Positions 47,642-57,814 are shown, counted from the first letter of the stretch. The stretch: DNA of 64,000 nucleotides from Klenkia brasiliensis (GCF_900100695.1 NZ_FNCF01000004.1:62001-126000), one strand, 5' to 3'. Notes: generated from the letters alone by a model not told the origin. Translations and numbers: made by a program.

Positions 47642-48649
47642 ATGACCGAGCTGCTCGACGCCGGCACCGAGGTCGTCGACCGCCCCGAGCTCGAGGCCCG
47701 GATCGCCACGCACCGGCGGGAGCTGACCGGGTACTGCTACCGGATGCTGGGCTCGTCCTTCGACGCGGAGGACGCCGTCCAGGAGACGATGGTCCGGGCC
47801 TGGCGGTCGCTGGACAAGTTGCAGGGCTCCGGCGCGCTGCGGTCCTGGCTGTACCGGATCGCCACCAACGTCTGCCTGGACACCCTCGACGGGCGCAAGC
47901 GGCGGGCGCTGCCGGTGGACCTCTCCGACGAGCCCTACGCCCCGGTCGAGGCGTCGCTGGCGGAGACCCTGCCCGAGGGCGCGTGGGTGGAGCCGGCGCT
48001 GACCGGGTCGGTGCTCGGTGGCGACCCCGCCGACGCCGCGGTGCTGCGGGACTCGGTGCGGCTGGCCTTCGTCGCCGCGCTGCAGGTGCTGCCGCCCCGG
48101 CAGCGGGCGGTCCTGGTGCTGCGCGAGGTGCTGCGCTGGCGGGCCGAGGAGGTCGCCGGGCTGCTGGACACGACCGTCCCCGCGGTCAACAGCGCGCTGC
48201 AGCGCGCCCGGGCCACGCTCGCCGGCCAGGACTCCAAGGCCCGGCCGGGCGAGGTGGACGCCGACCAGGCCGCGCTGCTGGCCGCCTACGTCGACGCCTT
48301 CCAGCGCTACGACATGGACGCCTTCGTCAAGCTGCTGCACGACGACGCCGTGCAGGACATGCCGCCCTTCGCCATGTGGCTCCGCTCGGCCCGCGACGTC
48401 GTGGCCTGGATGCAGGGCCCCGGCTCGGGGTGCCGGGGGTCGGCGCTGCTGCCGGTGGACCTCAACGGGTCGACGGCGTTCGCGCAGTGGAAGCCCGACG
48501 GCGCCGGCGGCTGGGTGCCGTTCGCGTTCCAGGCGCTCGAGGTCCACGACGGCCGGATCAGCCGGATCACGTCGTTCCTGGACACCCGGCTCTTCGAGCT
48601 GTTCGGCCTGCCGGCGACGCCCCCCGCGGAGGCGCTGCCGCGCAGCTGA
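47642..48649 (+). CDS. ECF sigma factor with C-terminal SnoaL-like domain (SigG / TIGR02960 type)
   Basis: A 335-residue alternative sigma factor. Region 2 is YCYRMLGSSFDAEDAVQETMVRAWRS, with LRSWLYRIATNVCLDTLDGRKRRALP after it; region 4 is LPPRQRAVLVLREVLRWRAEEVAGLLDTTVPAVNSALQRARATL. The last 130 residues (YVDAFQRYDMDAFVKLLHDDAVQDMPPFAMWLRS) form a SnoaL-like domain, typical of SigG-like factors that lack a classical anti-sigma factor and may be tuned by this domain. ATG start with GAGGA upstream, 8 bases after the lipoprotein gene, so the two are one operon. Confidence 0.9.
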   Translation: MTELLDAGTEVVDRPELEARIATHRRELTGYCYRMLGSSFDAEDAVQETMVRAWRSLDKLQGSGALRSWLYRIATNVCLDTLDGRKRRALPVDLSDEPYAPVEASLAETLPEGAWVEPALTGSVLGGDPADAAVLRDSVRLAFVAALQVLPPRQRAVLVLREVLRWRAEEVAGLLDTTVPAVNSALQRARATLAGQDSKARPGEVDADQAALLAAYVDAFQRYDMDAFVKLLHDDAVQDMPPFAMWLRSARDVVAWMQGPGSGCRGSALLPVDLNGSTAFAQWKPDGAGGWVPFAFQALEVHDGRISRITSFLDTRLFELFGLPATPPAEALPRS

Positions 48650-48664
48650 GGTACGGCCGCTGAG

Positions 48665-48735
48665 AGCGGGTGACCGGGATCGAACCGGCATGGCCAGCTT
48701 GGAAGGCTGGGGCTCTACCATTGAGCTACACCCGC
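48665..48735 (-). tRNA. tRNA-Gly(TCC)
   Basis: 71-base cloverleaf on the minus strand. Acceptor GCGGGTG/CACCCGC with discriminator T, D-arm GCTC/GAGC, anticodon loop CTTCCAA (anticodon TCC), T-loop GGTTCGATCCC. CCA is not encoded. Confidence 0.97.
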
Positions 48736-48751
48736 GAGGCAGTGCCCGACC

Positions 48752-48780
48752 AGGGTAGCGGTTGGCCTGCGGCCTAGACT
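48752..48780. promoter_or_regulatory. Divergent tRNA promoter region
   Basis: Minus-strand TACCCT (48752-48757) sits 16 bases before the tRNA-Gly 5' end, and plus-strand TAGACT (48775-48780) sits 12 bases before the tRNA-Pro 5' end. Both fit TANNNT -10 boxes. Confidence 0.45.
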
Positions 48781-48792
48781 CGGGCCTCGCCA

Positions 48793-48866
48793 CGGGGTGT
48801 GGCGCAGCTTGGTAGCGCACCTGCTTTGGGAGCAGGGGGCCGCAGGTTCAAATCCTGTCACCCCGA
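48793..48866 (+). tRNA. tRNA-Pro(TGG)
   Basis: 74-base cloverleaf. Acceptor CGGGGTG/CACCCCG with discriminator A, D-arm GCGC/GCGC, anticodon stem CCTGC/GCAGG with loop TTTGGGA (anticodon TGG), T-loop GGTTCAAATCC. CCA is not encoded. Confidence 0.97.
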
Positions 48867-48979
48867 CACGACGCCCACCCGGTCTCTTGGGAGACTGGCG
48901 GGCATCTGGGCGCGCCGTGGCCTGAGCCAGGCAGGGCGCGCCCCCCATCCTGACCGTCTGCACCGAGGAGCGCTGCACT

Positions 48980-50578
48980 GTGAAGAGCACCATCGAGAAC
49001 CTGGGCCCGACCCGGGTCCGGCTCGCGATCGAGGTGCCGTGGGGCGACCTGGACCACGCCTTCGGCGAGGTCTACAAGGAGCTGGGCCGGCAGGTCCGCG
49101 TCCCCGGCTTCCGTCCGGGCAAGGTCCCCAACCGCATCCTCGACCAGCGCATCGGCCGGCCCGTCGTCCTGGAGCAGGTCGTCCAGCACGCCGTCCCCGA
49201 GGTCTACTCCGAGGTCGTGCGCGAGCACCAGGTGCGCGTGCTGTCCCAGCCCGACGTCGAGGTCACCCGCATCGACGACGGCGACACCCTCGCCTTCACC
49301 GCCGAGGTCGACGTCGCCCCCACCCTGGAGCTGCCCGAGCTGGACTCCCTGGCGGTGACCGTCGACGACGTCGAGGTCGCCGACGAGGAGATCGACAGCC
49401 AGGTCGACGTCATGCGCGAGCGGTTCGCCGTGCTGACCGGTGTCGACCGGGCCGCCGCCGACGGCGACTTCGTCTCCATCGACCTGCAGGCCACCCTCGA
49501 CGGCGAGGTGCTCGAGGACGGCACCACCTCCGGCATGTCCTACGAGGTCGGCACCGGCACCCTCATGGAGGGCCTGGACGAGGCCGTGCGCGGCCTGTCC
49601 GCCGACGAGTCGGCCACCTTCACCACCGCGCTGCTGTCGGGCGAGAACGCCGGCCGCGACGCCGAGGTCACCGTCACCGTCCGCTCGGTCAAGGCCAAGG
49701 ACCTGCCCGAGCTCGACGACGACTTCGCCTCGACCGCCAGTGAGTTCGACACCCTCGCCGAGCTGCGCGACGACGTCCGCGCCCGCCTGGGCCGGGTCAA
49801 GGTCATGCAGCAGGGGAGCCAGGCCCGCGACAAGCTGGTCGAGCACCTGCTCGAGGTCGTCGAGGTCCCGGTCCCCGAGAACCTCGTCGAGCGCGAGCTG
49901 CAGTGGCGCACCCAGGCCATGGAGCGCGAGCTGCAGCAGGCCGGCATGGACTGGGACGCCTACTTCGAGATGGCCGGCATCGACGGCCGCGAGGCCTACG
50001 ACGCCGACATGCGCGGCAACGTCGAGAACGCGGTGCGCACCCAGTTCGTGCTCGACGCGATCGCCGACGCCCGCGAGGTCACCGTCGACAACGACGACCT
50101 GTCGGCGCAGATCATGGCCCAGGCCCAGCGCAACCGGATGAGCCCGGAGCAGTACGCCCAGCAGCTGCAGCAGGGCAACGGCATCGCCGACTTCGTCGCC
50201 GACGTCCGCCGCACCAAGGCGCTGGCCCAGCTGCTCGAGCAGACCACGATCACCGACGCGTCGGGCAACGAGGTCGACCTCGAGGCGCTGCGCCCGCGGA
50301 CCGAGCGGGCCGAGGGCTCCGACGAGGCCGAGGACGCCGAGGAGAAGCCGGCGAAGAAGGCCGCCGCCAAGAAGGCGCCGGCCAAGAAGGCCCCGGCGAA
50401 GAAGGCCGCCGCCGCGGAGGCCACGGAGGCCACCGACGACGCCGCTGCCGACGCCGAGGCCCCGGCCGAGGAGAAGCCGAAGAAGAAGGCCGCCGCCAAG
50501 AAGGCCCCGGCCAAGAAGGCCCCGGCGAAGAAGGCCGCCGTCGCGGAGGCCACGGACGAGGCCACGGACGAGGCCTGA
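48980..50578 (+). CDS. tig: Trigger factor with long Lys/Ala-rich tail
   Basis: Ribosome-bound chaperone and peptidyl-prolyl isomerase. The N-terminal ribosome-binding domain has [21 protein letters not shown] (GFRxGKxP signature near 44), then the FKBP-like domain ([14 protein letters not shown] near 155) and the C-terminal chaperone domain. At 532 residues it is about 80 longer than usual: the tail carries two copies of [18 protein letters not shown] separated by acidic [19 protein letters not shown], resembling histone H1-like tails. GTG start with GAGGAG nine bases upstream. It heads the tig-clpP1-clpP2-clpX region, an order shared by many bacteria. Confidence 0.96.
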   Translation: MKSTIENLGPTRVRLAIEVPWGDLDHAFGEVYKELGRQVRVPGFRPGKVPNRILDQRIGRPVVLEQVVQHAVPEVYSEVVREHQVRVLSQPDVEVTRIDDGDTLAFTAEVDVAPTLELPELDSLAVTVDDVEVADEEIDSQVDVMRERFAVLTGVDRAAADGDFVSIDLQATLDGEVLEDGTTSGMSYEVGTGTLMEGLDEAVRGLSADESATFTTALLSGENAGRDAEVTVTVRSVKAKDLPELDDDFASTASEFDTLAELRDDVRARLGRVKVMQQGSQARDKLVEHLLEVVEVPVPENLVERELQWRTQAMERELQQAGMDWDAYFEMAGIDGREAYDADMRGNVENAVRTQFVLDAIADAREVTVDNDDLSAQIMAQAQRNRMSPEQYAQQLQQGNGIADFVADVRRTKALAQLLEQTTITDASGNEVDLEALRPRTERAEGSDEAEDAEEKPAKKAAAKKAPAKKAPAKKAAAAEATEATDDAAADAEAPAEEKPKKKAAAKKAPAKKAPAKKAAVAEATDEATDEA

Positions 50579-50595
50579 TCCTCACCGTCCCACCC

Positions 50596-50640
50596 ACGAC
50601 GCCCGTCCCGCCGCGCACCCCGCGGTGGGGCGGGCGTCGT
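50596..50640 (+). terminator. Terminator after tig
   Basis: 20-base-pair stem, arms 50596-50615 and 50621-50640 (outer ACGACGCCCG with CGGGCGTCGT, inner part with two G-T wobbles), 5-base loop. It separates tig from the clpP1P2 promoter. Confidence 0.85.
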
Positions 50641-50653
50641 CGTACCCCGGGTC

Positions 50654-50676
50654 GGTGTGCGCCCTCGGCGAACACC
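50654..50676. promoter_or_regulatory. Candidate ClgR operator upstream of clpP1P2
   Basis: Half-sites GGTGTGCGCC (50654-50663) and GGCGAACACC (50667-50676) form a dyad with one mismatch and a 3-base spacer. On the minus strand the core TTCGC-x5-GCG fits the ClgR consensus described in Corynebacterium and Streptomyces with about one mismatch. It is centred roughly 57 bases before the transcript start implied by the TAGGGT box, an activator position. Confidence 0.6.
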
Positions 50677-50686
50677 GGCCACAGCG

Positions 50687-50717
50687 GGAGTGGCCTGTCG
50701 GACGTGCGCGTTAGGGT
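50687..50717 (+). promoter_or_regulatory. clpP1P2 promoter candidate (SigR/SigH-like or TAGGGT -10)
   Basis: GGAGT (50687-50691), 18 bases, then GTTAG (50710-50714) resembles a SigR/SigH promoter. Overlapping it, TAGGGT (50712-50717) fits the TANNNT box. The 5' leader to clpP1 would be about 120 bases. Confidence 0.45.
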
Positions 50718-50841
50718 CGACGTGACACCGAGAAGGGCCACCCCCGGCAGCGGGTCAGGCCCGCCCCCGGCGGCCCACAGCTCCACCGCACCACCACCCA
50801 GAGACCGCCTGCTCGACAGTCCTACGGAGGTCACCGCACAC

Positions 50842-51474
50842 GTGAGCACCACACACCCGACCGCGCCGGTGATGCGCGGCGCCGGGACCATGATGAACCT
50901 CGGCGACTCGGTCTACGAGCGCCTCCTGCGCGAGCGCATCATCTTCCTGGGCACCCAGGTCGACGACACGATCGCCAACCAGCTGGCCGCCCAGATGCTG
51001 CTGCTGTCCGCCGAGGACCCCAAGCGCGACATCCACCTCTACATCAACTCGCCCGGTGGCTCGGTCAGCGCCGGCATGGCGATCTACGACACGATGCAGT
51101 TCATCGACTGCGACGTGGCCACCTACGGCATGGGCCTGGCGGCCTCGATGGGCCAGTTCCTGCTCACCGCCGGCACCAAGGGCAAGCGCTACGCCCTGCC
51201 GCACGCGCGGATCATGATGCACCAGCCCTCCGCCGGCGTCGGCGGCACCGCGGCCGACATCGCGATCCAGGCCGACCTGTTCCGGCGCACGAAGAAGGAG
51301 CTCAACGAGCTCCAGTCGCTGCACACCGGGCAGACCGTCGAGCGCATCAACGAGGACTCCGACCGCGACCGCTGGTTCACCGCCCAGGAGGCGCTGGAGT
51401 ACGGCTTCGTCGACCACGTCGTGAGCAAGGCCTCCGCGACCACCGAGACCGACAACCCGGTCACCGAGAACTGA
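50842..51474 (+). CDS. clpP1: ATP-dependent Clp protease proteolytic subunit 1
   Basis: A 210-residue serine protease subunit that assembles with ClpP2 into the mixed ClpP1P2 barrel essential in many actinobacteria. Nucleophile serine is in [13 protein letters not shown], histidine in ARIMMHQPS, and the aspartate in [27 protein letters not shown] is family-typical. GTG start at 50842 has ACGGAGG 11 bases upstream, slightly far; an ATG ten codons later is an alternative. clpP2 starts 16 bases downstream, so they form one operon, preceded by a ClgR-type site. Confidence 0.95.
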   Translation: MSTTHPTAPVMRGAGTMMNLGDSVYERLLRERIIFLGTQVDDTIANQLAAQMLLLSAEDPKRDIHLYINSPGGSVSAGMAIYDTMQFIDCDVATYGMGLAASMGQFLLTAGTKGKRYALPHARIMMHQPSAGVGGTAADIAIQADLFRRTKKELNELQSLHTGQTVERINEDSDRDRWFTAQEALEYGFVDHVVSKASATTETDNPVTEN

Positions 51475-51490
51475 CGCCGGAGGACCCGAC

Positions 51491-52117
51491 ATGAGCTTCC
51501 AGCTGCCGAGCAGCCGCTACATCCTGCCCTCCTTCACCGAGCGCACCAGCTACGGGATGAAGGAGTCCAACCCCTACAACAAGCTCTTCGAGGAACGCAT
51601 CATCTTCCTCGGCGTGCAGGTCGACGACGCCAGCGCCAACGACGTCATGGCCCAGCTGATCACGCTGGAGTCCACCGACCCCGACCGCGACATCACGATG
51701 TACATCAACTCCCCCGGTGGCTCGTTCACCGCGCTGATGGCCATCTACGACACGATGCAGTTCGTCCGCCCCGACATCCAGACCGTCTGTATGGGCCAGG
51801 CCGCCTCCGCGGCCGCCGTCCTGCTCGCGGCCGGGACCAAGGGCAAGCGGCTGGCGCTGCCCTACTCGCGGGTGCTCATCCACCAGCCCTCGGGCGAGGC
51901 CGGCGGCCAGGTCACCGACCTGGAGATCCACGCCGCCGAGATCGAGCGCGTGCGCACCCAGATGGAGCAGATTCTGGCCCGGCACACCGGCCGGTCCCAG
52001 GAGCAGGTCCGCAAGGACATCGACCGCGACAAGATCCTCACGGCCACCGAGGCCAAGGAGTACGGGATCGTCGACGAGGTCATCCAGAGCCGCAAGCTCA
52101 ACGCCCTCCCGGCCTGA
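51491..52117 (+). CDS. clpP2: ATP-dependent Clp protease proteolytic subunit 2
   Basis: Second ClpP subunit of 208 residues. Nucleophile serine in [16 protein letters not shown], histidine in [10 protein letters not shown], aspartate in [23 protein letters not shown]-terminus [22 protein letters not shown] matches actinobacterial ClpP2, which carries the docking site for ClpX/ClpC1. GGAGGA seven bases before the ATG. Co-transcribed with clpP1; a stem-loop ends the pair before clpX. Confidence 0.96.
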   Translation: MSFQLPSSRYILPSFTERTSYGMKESNPYNKLFEERIIFLGVQVDDASANDVMAQLITLESTDPDRDITMYINSPGGSFTALMAIYDTMQFVRPDIQTVCMGQAASAAAVLLAAGTKGKRLALPYSRVLIHQPSGEAGGQVTDLEIHAAEIERVRTQMEQILARHTGRSQEQVRKDIDRDKILTATEAKEYGIVDEVIQSRKLNALPA

Positions 52118-52123
52118 CCGCAC

Positions 52124-52159
52124 GGGCTCCGGGGCCTCGCTCCTGAGGCTCCGGAGCCC
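52124..52159 (+). terminator. Terminator after clpP2
   Basis: 15-base-pair stem, arms 52124-52138 and 52145-52159 (GGGCTCCGG with CCGGAGCCC, then a G-T wobble and GCCTC with GAGGC), 6-base loop. It starts 7 bases after the clpP2 stop and implies separate or partly separate clpX transcription. Confidence 0.75.
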
Positions 52160-52400
52160 TACGGTCACAGACGTGCGCCGGGGGTCCCCGGGGCGCGTGT
52201 GAGTCGGGGTGGACGACAGCTGACACCCGGGTGCGTCACTGCCCGGGAACGTCGGAGAGGGCCGGTACGGTCGGCGGACACCCGATCCCCGGCACCTCGC
52301 CGGCTCGTGCACGAGTCCCGCCGCCGGCGGGGTGGTCAGGGACGACGATCGAGGGTCCTGCACTTCCCAGCAGGCCCGTTGTGACACGGAGGTCAGCCAG

Positions 52401-53675
<1,275 letters not shown>

Positions 53676-53682
53676 CCCGCTG

Positions 53683-53728
53683 ACGCCGAGAGGCCCAGGA
53701 CCCCGCGGGGTCCTGGGCCTCTCGGCGT
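53683..53728. terminator. 46-base perfect palindrome, clpX terminator
   Basis: Two 23-base arms (53683-53705 and 53706-53728, beginning ACGCCGAGAGGCCCAGG) with no mismatch and no spacer. It begins 8 bases after the clpX stop codon and is followed by TTCG. Confidence 0.85.
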
Positions 53729-53755
53729 TCGGGGGCGCCGCCGGTCACCCGGCAG

Positions 53756-53806
53756 GCATCCGGTCACCGCACGGCCCGACCGGGTGGCTGTGCGGTGACC
53801 GGATGC
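53756..53806. repeat. Second inverted-repeat element between clpX and valS
   Basis: Arms GCATCCGGTCACCGCAC (53756-53772) and its exact complement (53790-53806), 17 pairs, loop of 17 bases. CCGGTCACC also occurs as a direct repeat just before (53741). It ends 10 bases from the valS stop and may terminate valS, or be an interspersed element. Confidence 0.75.
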
Positions 53807-53815
53807 AGCCCGGGG

Positions 53816-56389
53816 TCACTCCGGGGCGGGTGCCAGGACGACGTCGACCGACAGCGGGCCCTCGCCGGGCTCCACGGTGAGCGCGGTGATGATGCCGGCG
53901 GCCACCAGGTCGCGGCGCACGGCCTCGACCAGCGCGACCTGGTCGGCGGGTGCGTGCACCACGGCCGACTCGACCGGCGCGCGCATCGACACCTTGGCCT
54001 CGCTCTTGGCCTTGCGGACCGCGGCGAGCGCCTCGGCGGCCACGCCCACCAGTGCGGCGTCCCCGCCGGCCGGCAGCTCCTCGACCGTGGGCCACGCCGC
54101 CCGGTGCACCGAGCCGGTCTGCCACCAGGACCAGACCTCCTCGGCGGCGAAGGGCAGCACCGGCGCCAGCAGTCGGTTGAGCACCGACAGCGTGGTCGCC
54201 AGGCCGGCCTTGGCCGACGTCGCGCCCTCGGCCGGGCCGCCGTCCTCGCCGTAGGCGCGGGTCTTCACCAGCTCCACGTGGTCGTCGCAGAACTGCCAGA
54301 AGAAGGTCTCGGTGACCTCCAGCGCCCGGGTGTAGTTGTAGGCCTCCATCGCCGCGGTGGCCTCGGCCACGACCGTGCGCAGCCGGGCGAGCAGGGCGGC
54401 GTCGACCGGCTCGGTGACCTCCGTGCCCACCAGGTCGGCCGTGGCGCCCAGGCTGCCGAGCACGAACTTGCCGACGTTGAGCAGCTTGATGGCCAGCCGG
54501 CGGCCGACCTTCATCTGCACCTCGTCGAAGGGCGAGTCGGCACCCGGCCGGGCACCGGCTGCCCGCCACCGGACGGCGTCGGTGCCGTACTTCTCCAGCA
54601 CGTCGATCGGGGTGGTGGCGTTGCCCTTGGACTTGCTCATCTTCTTGCGGTCGGGGTCGACCACGAAGCCGGAGATGGCCGCGTGCGTCCACGGCACCTG
54701 GCCCTGCTCGTAGTGCGCCCGGACCACGGTGGAGAACAGCCAGGTGCGGATGATGTCGTGCGCCTGCGGCCGCAGGTCCATCGGGAAGACGTGCGCGAAC
54801 AGCTCCGGGTCGGTGTCCCACCCCGAGGCGACCTGCGGGGACAGCGACGACGTCGCCCAGGTGTCCATGACGTCGGGGTCGGCGGCGAACCCGCCCGGCA
54901 CCCCGCGCTGGTCCTCGCGGTAGCCCTCGGGGACGTCGGATGACGGGTCGACCGGCAGCGCGGACTCCGGCGCCAGGATCGGCTCGTCGTACACCGGCTC
55001 ACCGGCGTCGTCGAGCCGGTACCAGACCGGGAAGGGGACACCGAAGAACCGCTGCCGGCTGATCAGCCAGTCACCGTTGAGGCCCTCGACCCAGTTCTCG
55101 TAGCGGTGCCGCATGTGCTCGGGGACCCACTGGATCTCGCGCCCGCGGGCGACCAGGGCGGCGCGCAGGTCGGCGTCCCGCCCGCCGTTGCGGATGTACC
55201 ACTGGCGGGTGGTGACGATCTCCAGCGGGCGCTCGCCCTTCTCGAAGAACTTCACCGGGTGCGTGATCGGCCTCGGGTCGCCCTCGAGGTCGCCGGACTC
55301 CCGCAGCAGCTCCACGATCCGCTGCTGCGCGCTGAAGACCGTCTTGCCGGCCAGCTCGGCGTAGACCTCGGCGGGGACGCCGTCGGGGGCGTCGGGCAGC
55401 AACCGACCGTCCCAGCCGATGATCGCGCGGGTGGGCAGCTGCAGCTCGCGCCACCAGGTGACGTCGGTCAGGTCACCGAAGGTGCAGATCATCGCGATGC
55501 CCGAGCCCTTGTCCTTCTCGGCCAGGCGGTGGGCGACGACCGGGACCTCGACGTCGAACAGCGGCGTGCGGACCGTCTGCCCGAACAGCGGCTGGTAGCG
55601 CTCGTCGTCGGGGTGGGCGACCAGCGCGACGCAGGCCGGCAGCAGCTCGGGCCGGGTGGTCTCGATCTGCACCGGGCCGGACGGGCCGGCGAAGGCGACC
55701 CGGTGGTAGGCCCCGGGGCGCTCGCGGTCCTCGAGCTCGGCCTGGGCGACGGCGGTGCGGAAGGTGACGTCCCAGAGGGTCGGCGCCTCCTGCGCGTAGG
55801 CCTCGCCGCGGGCCAGGTTGTGCAGGAAGGCCCGCTGCGCGGTGGCGCGGGAGGTCTCGGAGATGGTCCGGTAGACGTTGCCCCAGTCGACCGACAGGCC
55901 GACCTGGCGCCACAGCTTCTCGAACTCGGCCTCGTCGACGGCGGTCAGCTGCTCGCACAGCTCGACGAAGTTGCGCCGGCTGATCGGCAGCTGGTCCTTG
56001 CCCGGCTTCTCCGGCGGGGTGAAGTCGGCGTCGTAGGGCAGCGAGGGGTCGCAGCGGACGCCGTAGTAGTTCTGCACCCGGCGCTCGGTCGGCAGCCCGT
56101 TGTCGTCCCAGCCCATCGGGTAGAAGACGTGCTTGCCGGTCATCCGGTGGTAGCGGGCGACGATGTCGGTGTGCGTGTAGCTGAACACGTGCCCGACGTG
56201 CAGCGACCCGCTCGCCGTCGGCGGCGGGGTGTCGATGGCGAAGGTCTGCGACCGCGGCGCCGCGAGCGCGGCGGCCCGGTCGAAGCCGTAGACGTCGTCC
56301 TGCGCCCAGGCGGCCACCCACTTGGCCTCGAGGCCCTCCAGGGTGGGCTTGTCGGGCACCGTGCCCGGGGGAGTGGCGTCTGCTGGCAT
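53816..56389 (-). CDS. valS: Valyl-tRNA synthetase
   Basis: Class I aminoacyl-tRNA synthetase charging tRNA-Val. The 857 residues include the HIGH-type motif TASGSLHVGHVFSYTHTDI near 42, the CP1 editing domain in the middle, WATSSLSPQ, and the KMSKS loop DRKKMSKSKGN near 583. Length fits the actinobacterial form with a short C-terminal coiled coil. ATG 56389 has no Shine-Dalgarno; TAGGAT lies 6 bases upstream, implying a leaderless message and no T-box leader. It is divergent from folC with 42 bases between. Confidence 0.96.
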   Translation of the reverse strand: MPADATPPGTVPDKPTLEGLEAKWVAAWAQDDVYGFDRAAALAAPRSQTFAIDTPPPTASGSLHVGHVFSYTHTDIVARYHRMTGKHVFYPMGWDDNGLPTERRVQNYYGVRCDPSLPYDADFTPPEKPGKDQLPISRRNFVELCEQLTAVDEAEFEKLWRQVGLSVDWGNVYRTISETSRATAQRAFLHNLARGEAYAQEAPTLWDVTFRTAVAQAELEDRERPGAYHRVAFAGPSGPVQIETTRPELLPACVALVAHPDDERYQPLFGQTVRTPLFDVEVPVVAHRLAEKDKGSGIAMICTFGDLTDVTWWRELQLPTRAIIGWDGRLLPDAPDGVPAEVYAELAGKTVFSAQQRIVELLRESGDLEGDPRPITHPVKFFEKGERPLEIVTTRQWYIRNGGRDADLRAALVARGREIQWVPEHMRHRYENWVEGLNGDWLISRQRFFGVPFPVWYRLDDAGEPVYDEPILAPESALPVDPSSDVPEGYREDQRGVPGGFAADPDVMDTWATSSLSPQVASGWDTDPELFAHVFPMDLRPQAHDIIRTWLFSTVVRAHYEQGQVPWTHAAISGFVVDPDRKKMSKSKGNATTPIDVLEKYGTDAVRWRAAGARPGADSPFDEVQMKVGRRLAIKLLNVGKFVLGSLGATADLVGTEVTEPVDAALLARLRTVVAEATAAMEAYNYTRALEVTETFFWQFCDDHVELVKTRAYGEDGGPAEGATSAKAGLATTLSVLNRLLAPVLPFAAEEVWSWWQTGSVHRAAWPTVEELPAGGDAALVGVAAEALAAVRKAKSEAKVSMRAPVESAVVHAPADQVALVEAVRRDLVAAGIITALTVEPGEGPLSVDVVLAPAPE

Positions 56390-56395
56390 GCGCCC

Positions 56396-56401
56396 ATCCT
56401 A
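56396..56401 (-). promoter_or_regulatory. Candidate -10 box of valS
   Basis: Minus-strand TAGGAT, 6 bases (GGGCGC) before the ATG; a close match to TANNNT and a leaderless spacing. Confidence 0.5.
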
Positions 56402-56431
56402 GGAAGGCCCGCGACTGGCATTCTTGACGGA

Positions 56432-57814
56432 GTGACCACCTCCCGCGACGAGGCCCGGGTCGAGGCCGAGCTCCTGGCCCGGTGGCCCGAGAGCCGCCTG
56501 GAACCCAGCCTCACCCGCATCTCCGCGGTGCTGGACCTGCTGGGCTCCCCGCACCGCGCCTTCCCCGTCGTCCACGTGACCGGCACCAACGGGAAGACCT
56601 CGACCGCGCGGATGGTCGACGAGCTGCTGCGCGGGTTCGGCCTGCGGGTCGGCCGGTTCACCAGCCCGCACCTGGAGTCGGTGCGCGAGCGCATCGTGGT
56701 CGACGGCCGGCCGATCAGCGCCGAGCGGTTCGTCGAGGTCCACGACGACATCGCCCCCTACGTGCGGATGGTCGACGGCTCCTCCGACGTCCCGATGTCC
56801 TTCTTCGAGGTCATGGTGGCCATGGCCTACGCCGCCTTCGCCGAGACGCCCGTCGACGTCGCCGTGGTCGAGGTGGGCATGGGCGGCACCTGGGACGCCA
56901 CCAACGTCGTGGACGGCCGGGTCGCCGTCATCACGCCGGTCTCGCTGGACCACGCCGAGTACCTCGGCCCCGACGTCGCCAGCATCGCCGCCGAGAAGGC
57001 CGGGATCATCAAGCCCGCGCCGCCCACCGAGGAGGGCGTGCCCGGCCCGGACGTCGTCGCGGTGCTCGCCCACCAGCCCCCCGGCGCCCTGGAGGCGCTG
57101 GTCCGCCGCGCCGTGGAGGTCGAGGCCACCGTGGCCCGGGAGGGCACCGAGTTCGGCCTGCTCGAGCGGAAGGTCGCCGTCGGCGGGCAGCAGCTGCGCA
57201 TCCAGGGCCTGGGCGGGGAGTACCCCGAGGTCTACCTGCCGCTGTTCGGCGCCCACCAGGCGCAGAACGCCACCGTCGCGCTCGCCGCGGTCGAGGCCTT
57301 CCTGGGCGCCGGCGCGGCCAGCGGGCCCGTCGACCCCGAGGTGGTGCGCGCGGCCTTCGCCGCCGTCCGTTCCCCGGGCCGGCTGGAGCGGGTGCGCAGC
57401 TCGCCGTCGGTGCTGGTGGACGCCGCGCACAACCCGGCCGGGATGCGGGCCACCGTCGAGGCCGTACGGGAGTCCTTCGACTTCACCCGGCTGGTCGGCG
57501 TGGTGGGCTGCGTGCGCGGCAAGGACGTCGCCGGCATGCTCGCCGAGCTCGAGCCGCTGTGCGCCGAGCTCGTGGTCACCCAGAACAGCTCGCCCCGGGC
57601 CATGCCGGCCGACGAGCTGGGCGCCCTGGCCGTCGACGTCTTCGGTGCCGACCGGGTCAGCGTGCACCCCCGCCTCCCCGAGGCGCTGGAGTCGGCGATC
57701 GAGCTGGCCGAGGCCGGCAGCGACCACGCCCTCGGCGGGTCGGGGGTGCTGGTCACCGGCAGCGTCGTCACCGCCGGCGAGGCGCGCACCCTGATGGGCC
57801 GGAAGGACGCATGA
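56432..57814 (+). CDS. folC: Folylpolyglutamate synthase / dihydrofolate synthase
   Basis: ATP-dependent ligase adding glutamate to dihydropteroate and folates. The 460-residue Mur-ligase fold protein has the P-loop VTGTNGKTSTARM near 50, VGMGGTWDATNVVD and ITPVSLDHAEYLG with the magnesium-binding histidine region, and LVDAAHNPAGM. GTG start preceded by GACGGA. It overlaps the DUF4233 gene by ATGA. folC-DUF4233-ndk matches Rv2447c-Rv2446c-Rv2445c in M. tuberculosis. Confidence 0.95.
   Translation: MTTSRDEARVEAELLARWPESRLEPSLTRISAVLDLLGSPHRAFPVVHVTGTNGKTSTARMVDELLRGFGLRVGRFTSPHLESVRERIVVDGRPISAERFVEVHDDIAPYVRMVDGSSDVPMSFFEVMVAMAYAAFAETPVDVAVVEVGMGGTWDATNVVDGRVAVITPVSLDHAEYLGPDVASIAAEKAGIIKPAPPTEEGVPGPDVVAVLAHQPPGALEALVRRAVEVEATVAREGTEFGLLERKVAVGGQQLRIQGLGGEYPEVYLPLFGAHQAQNATVALAAVEAFLGAGAASGPVDPEVVRAAFAAVRSPGRLERVRSSPSVLVDAAHNPAGMRATVEAVRESFDFTRLVGVVGCVRGKDVAGMLAELEPLCAELVVTQNSSPRAMPADELGALAVDVFGADRVSVHPRLPEALESAIELAEAGSDHALGGSGVLVTGSVVTAGEARTLMGRKDA

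Noticed and set aside
52190-52260. SigR-like promoter (GGAAC box) before clpX
   Set aside because: GGAAC near 52236 has no GTT at the right distance; the match is one base off in the essential -10 triplet, so I did not list it as a feature.
56200-56431. T-box riboswitch in front of valS
   Set aside because: The gap to folC is 42 bases and the -10 box is 6 bases before the ATG, leaving no leader in which a T-box could fit.
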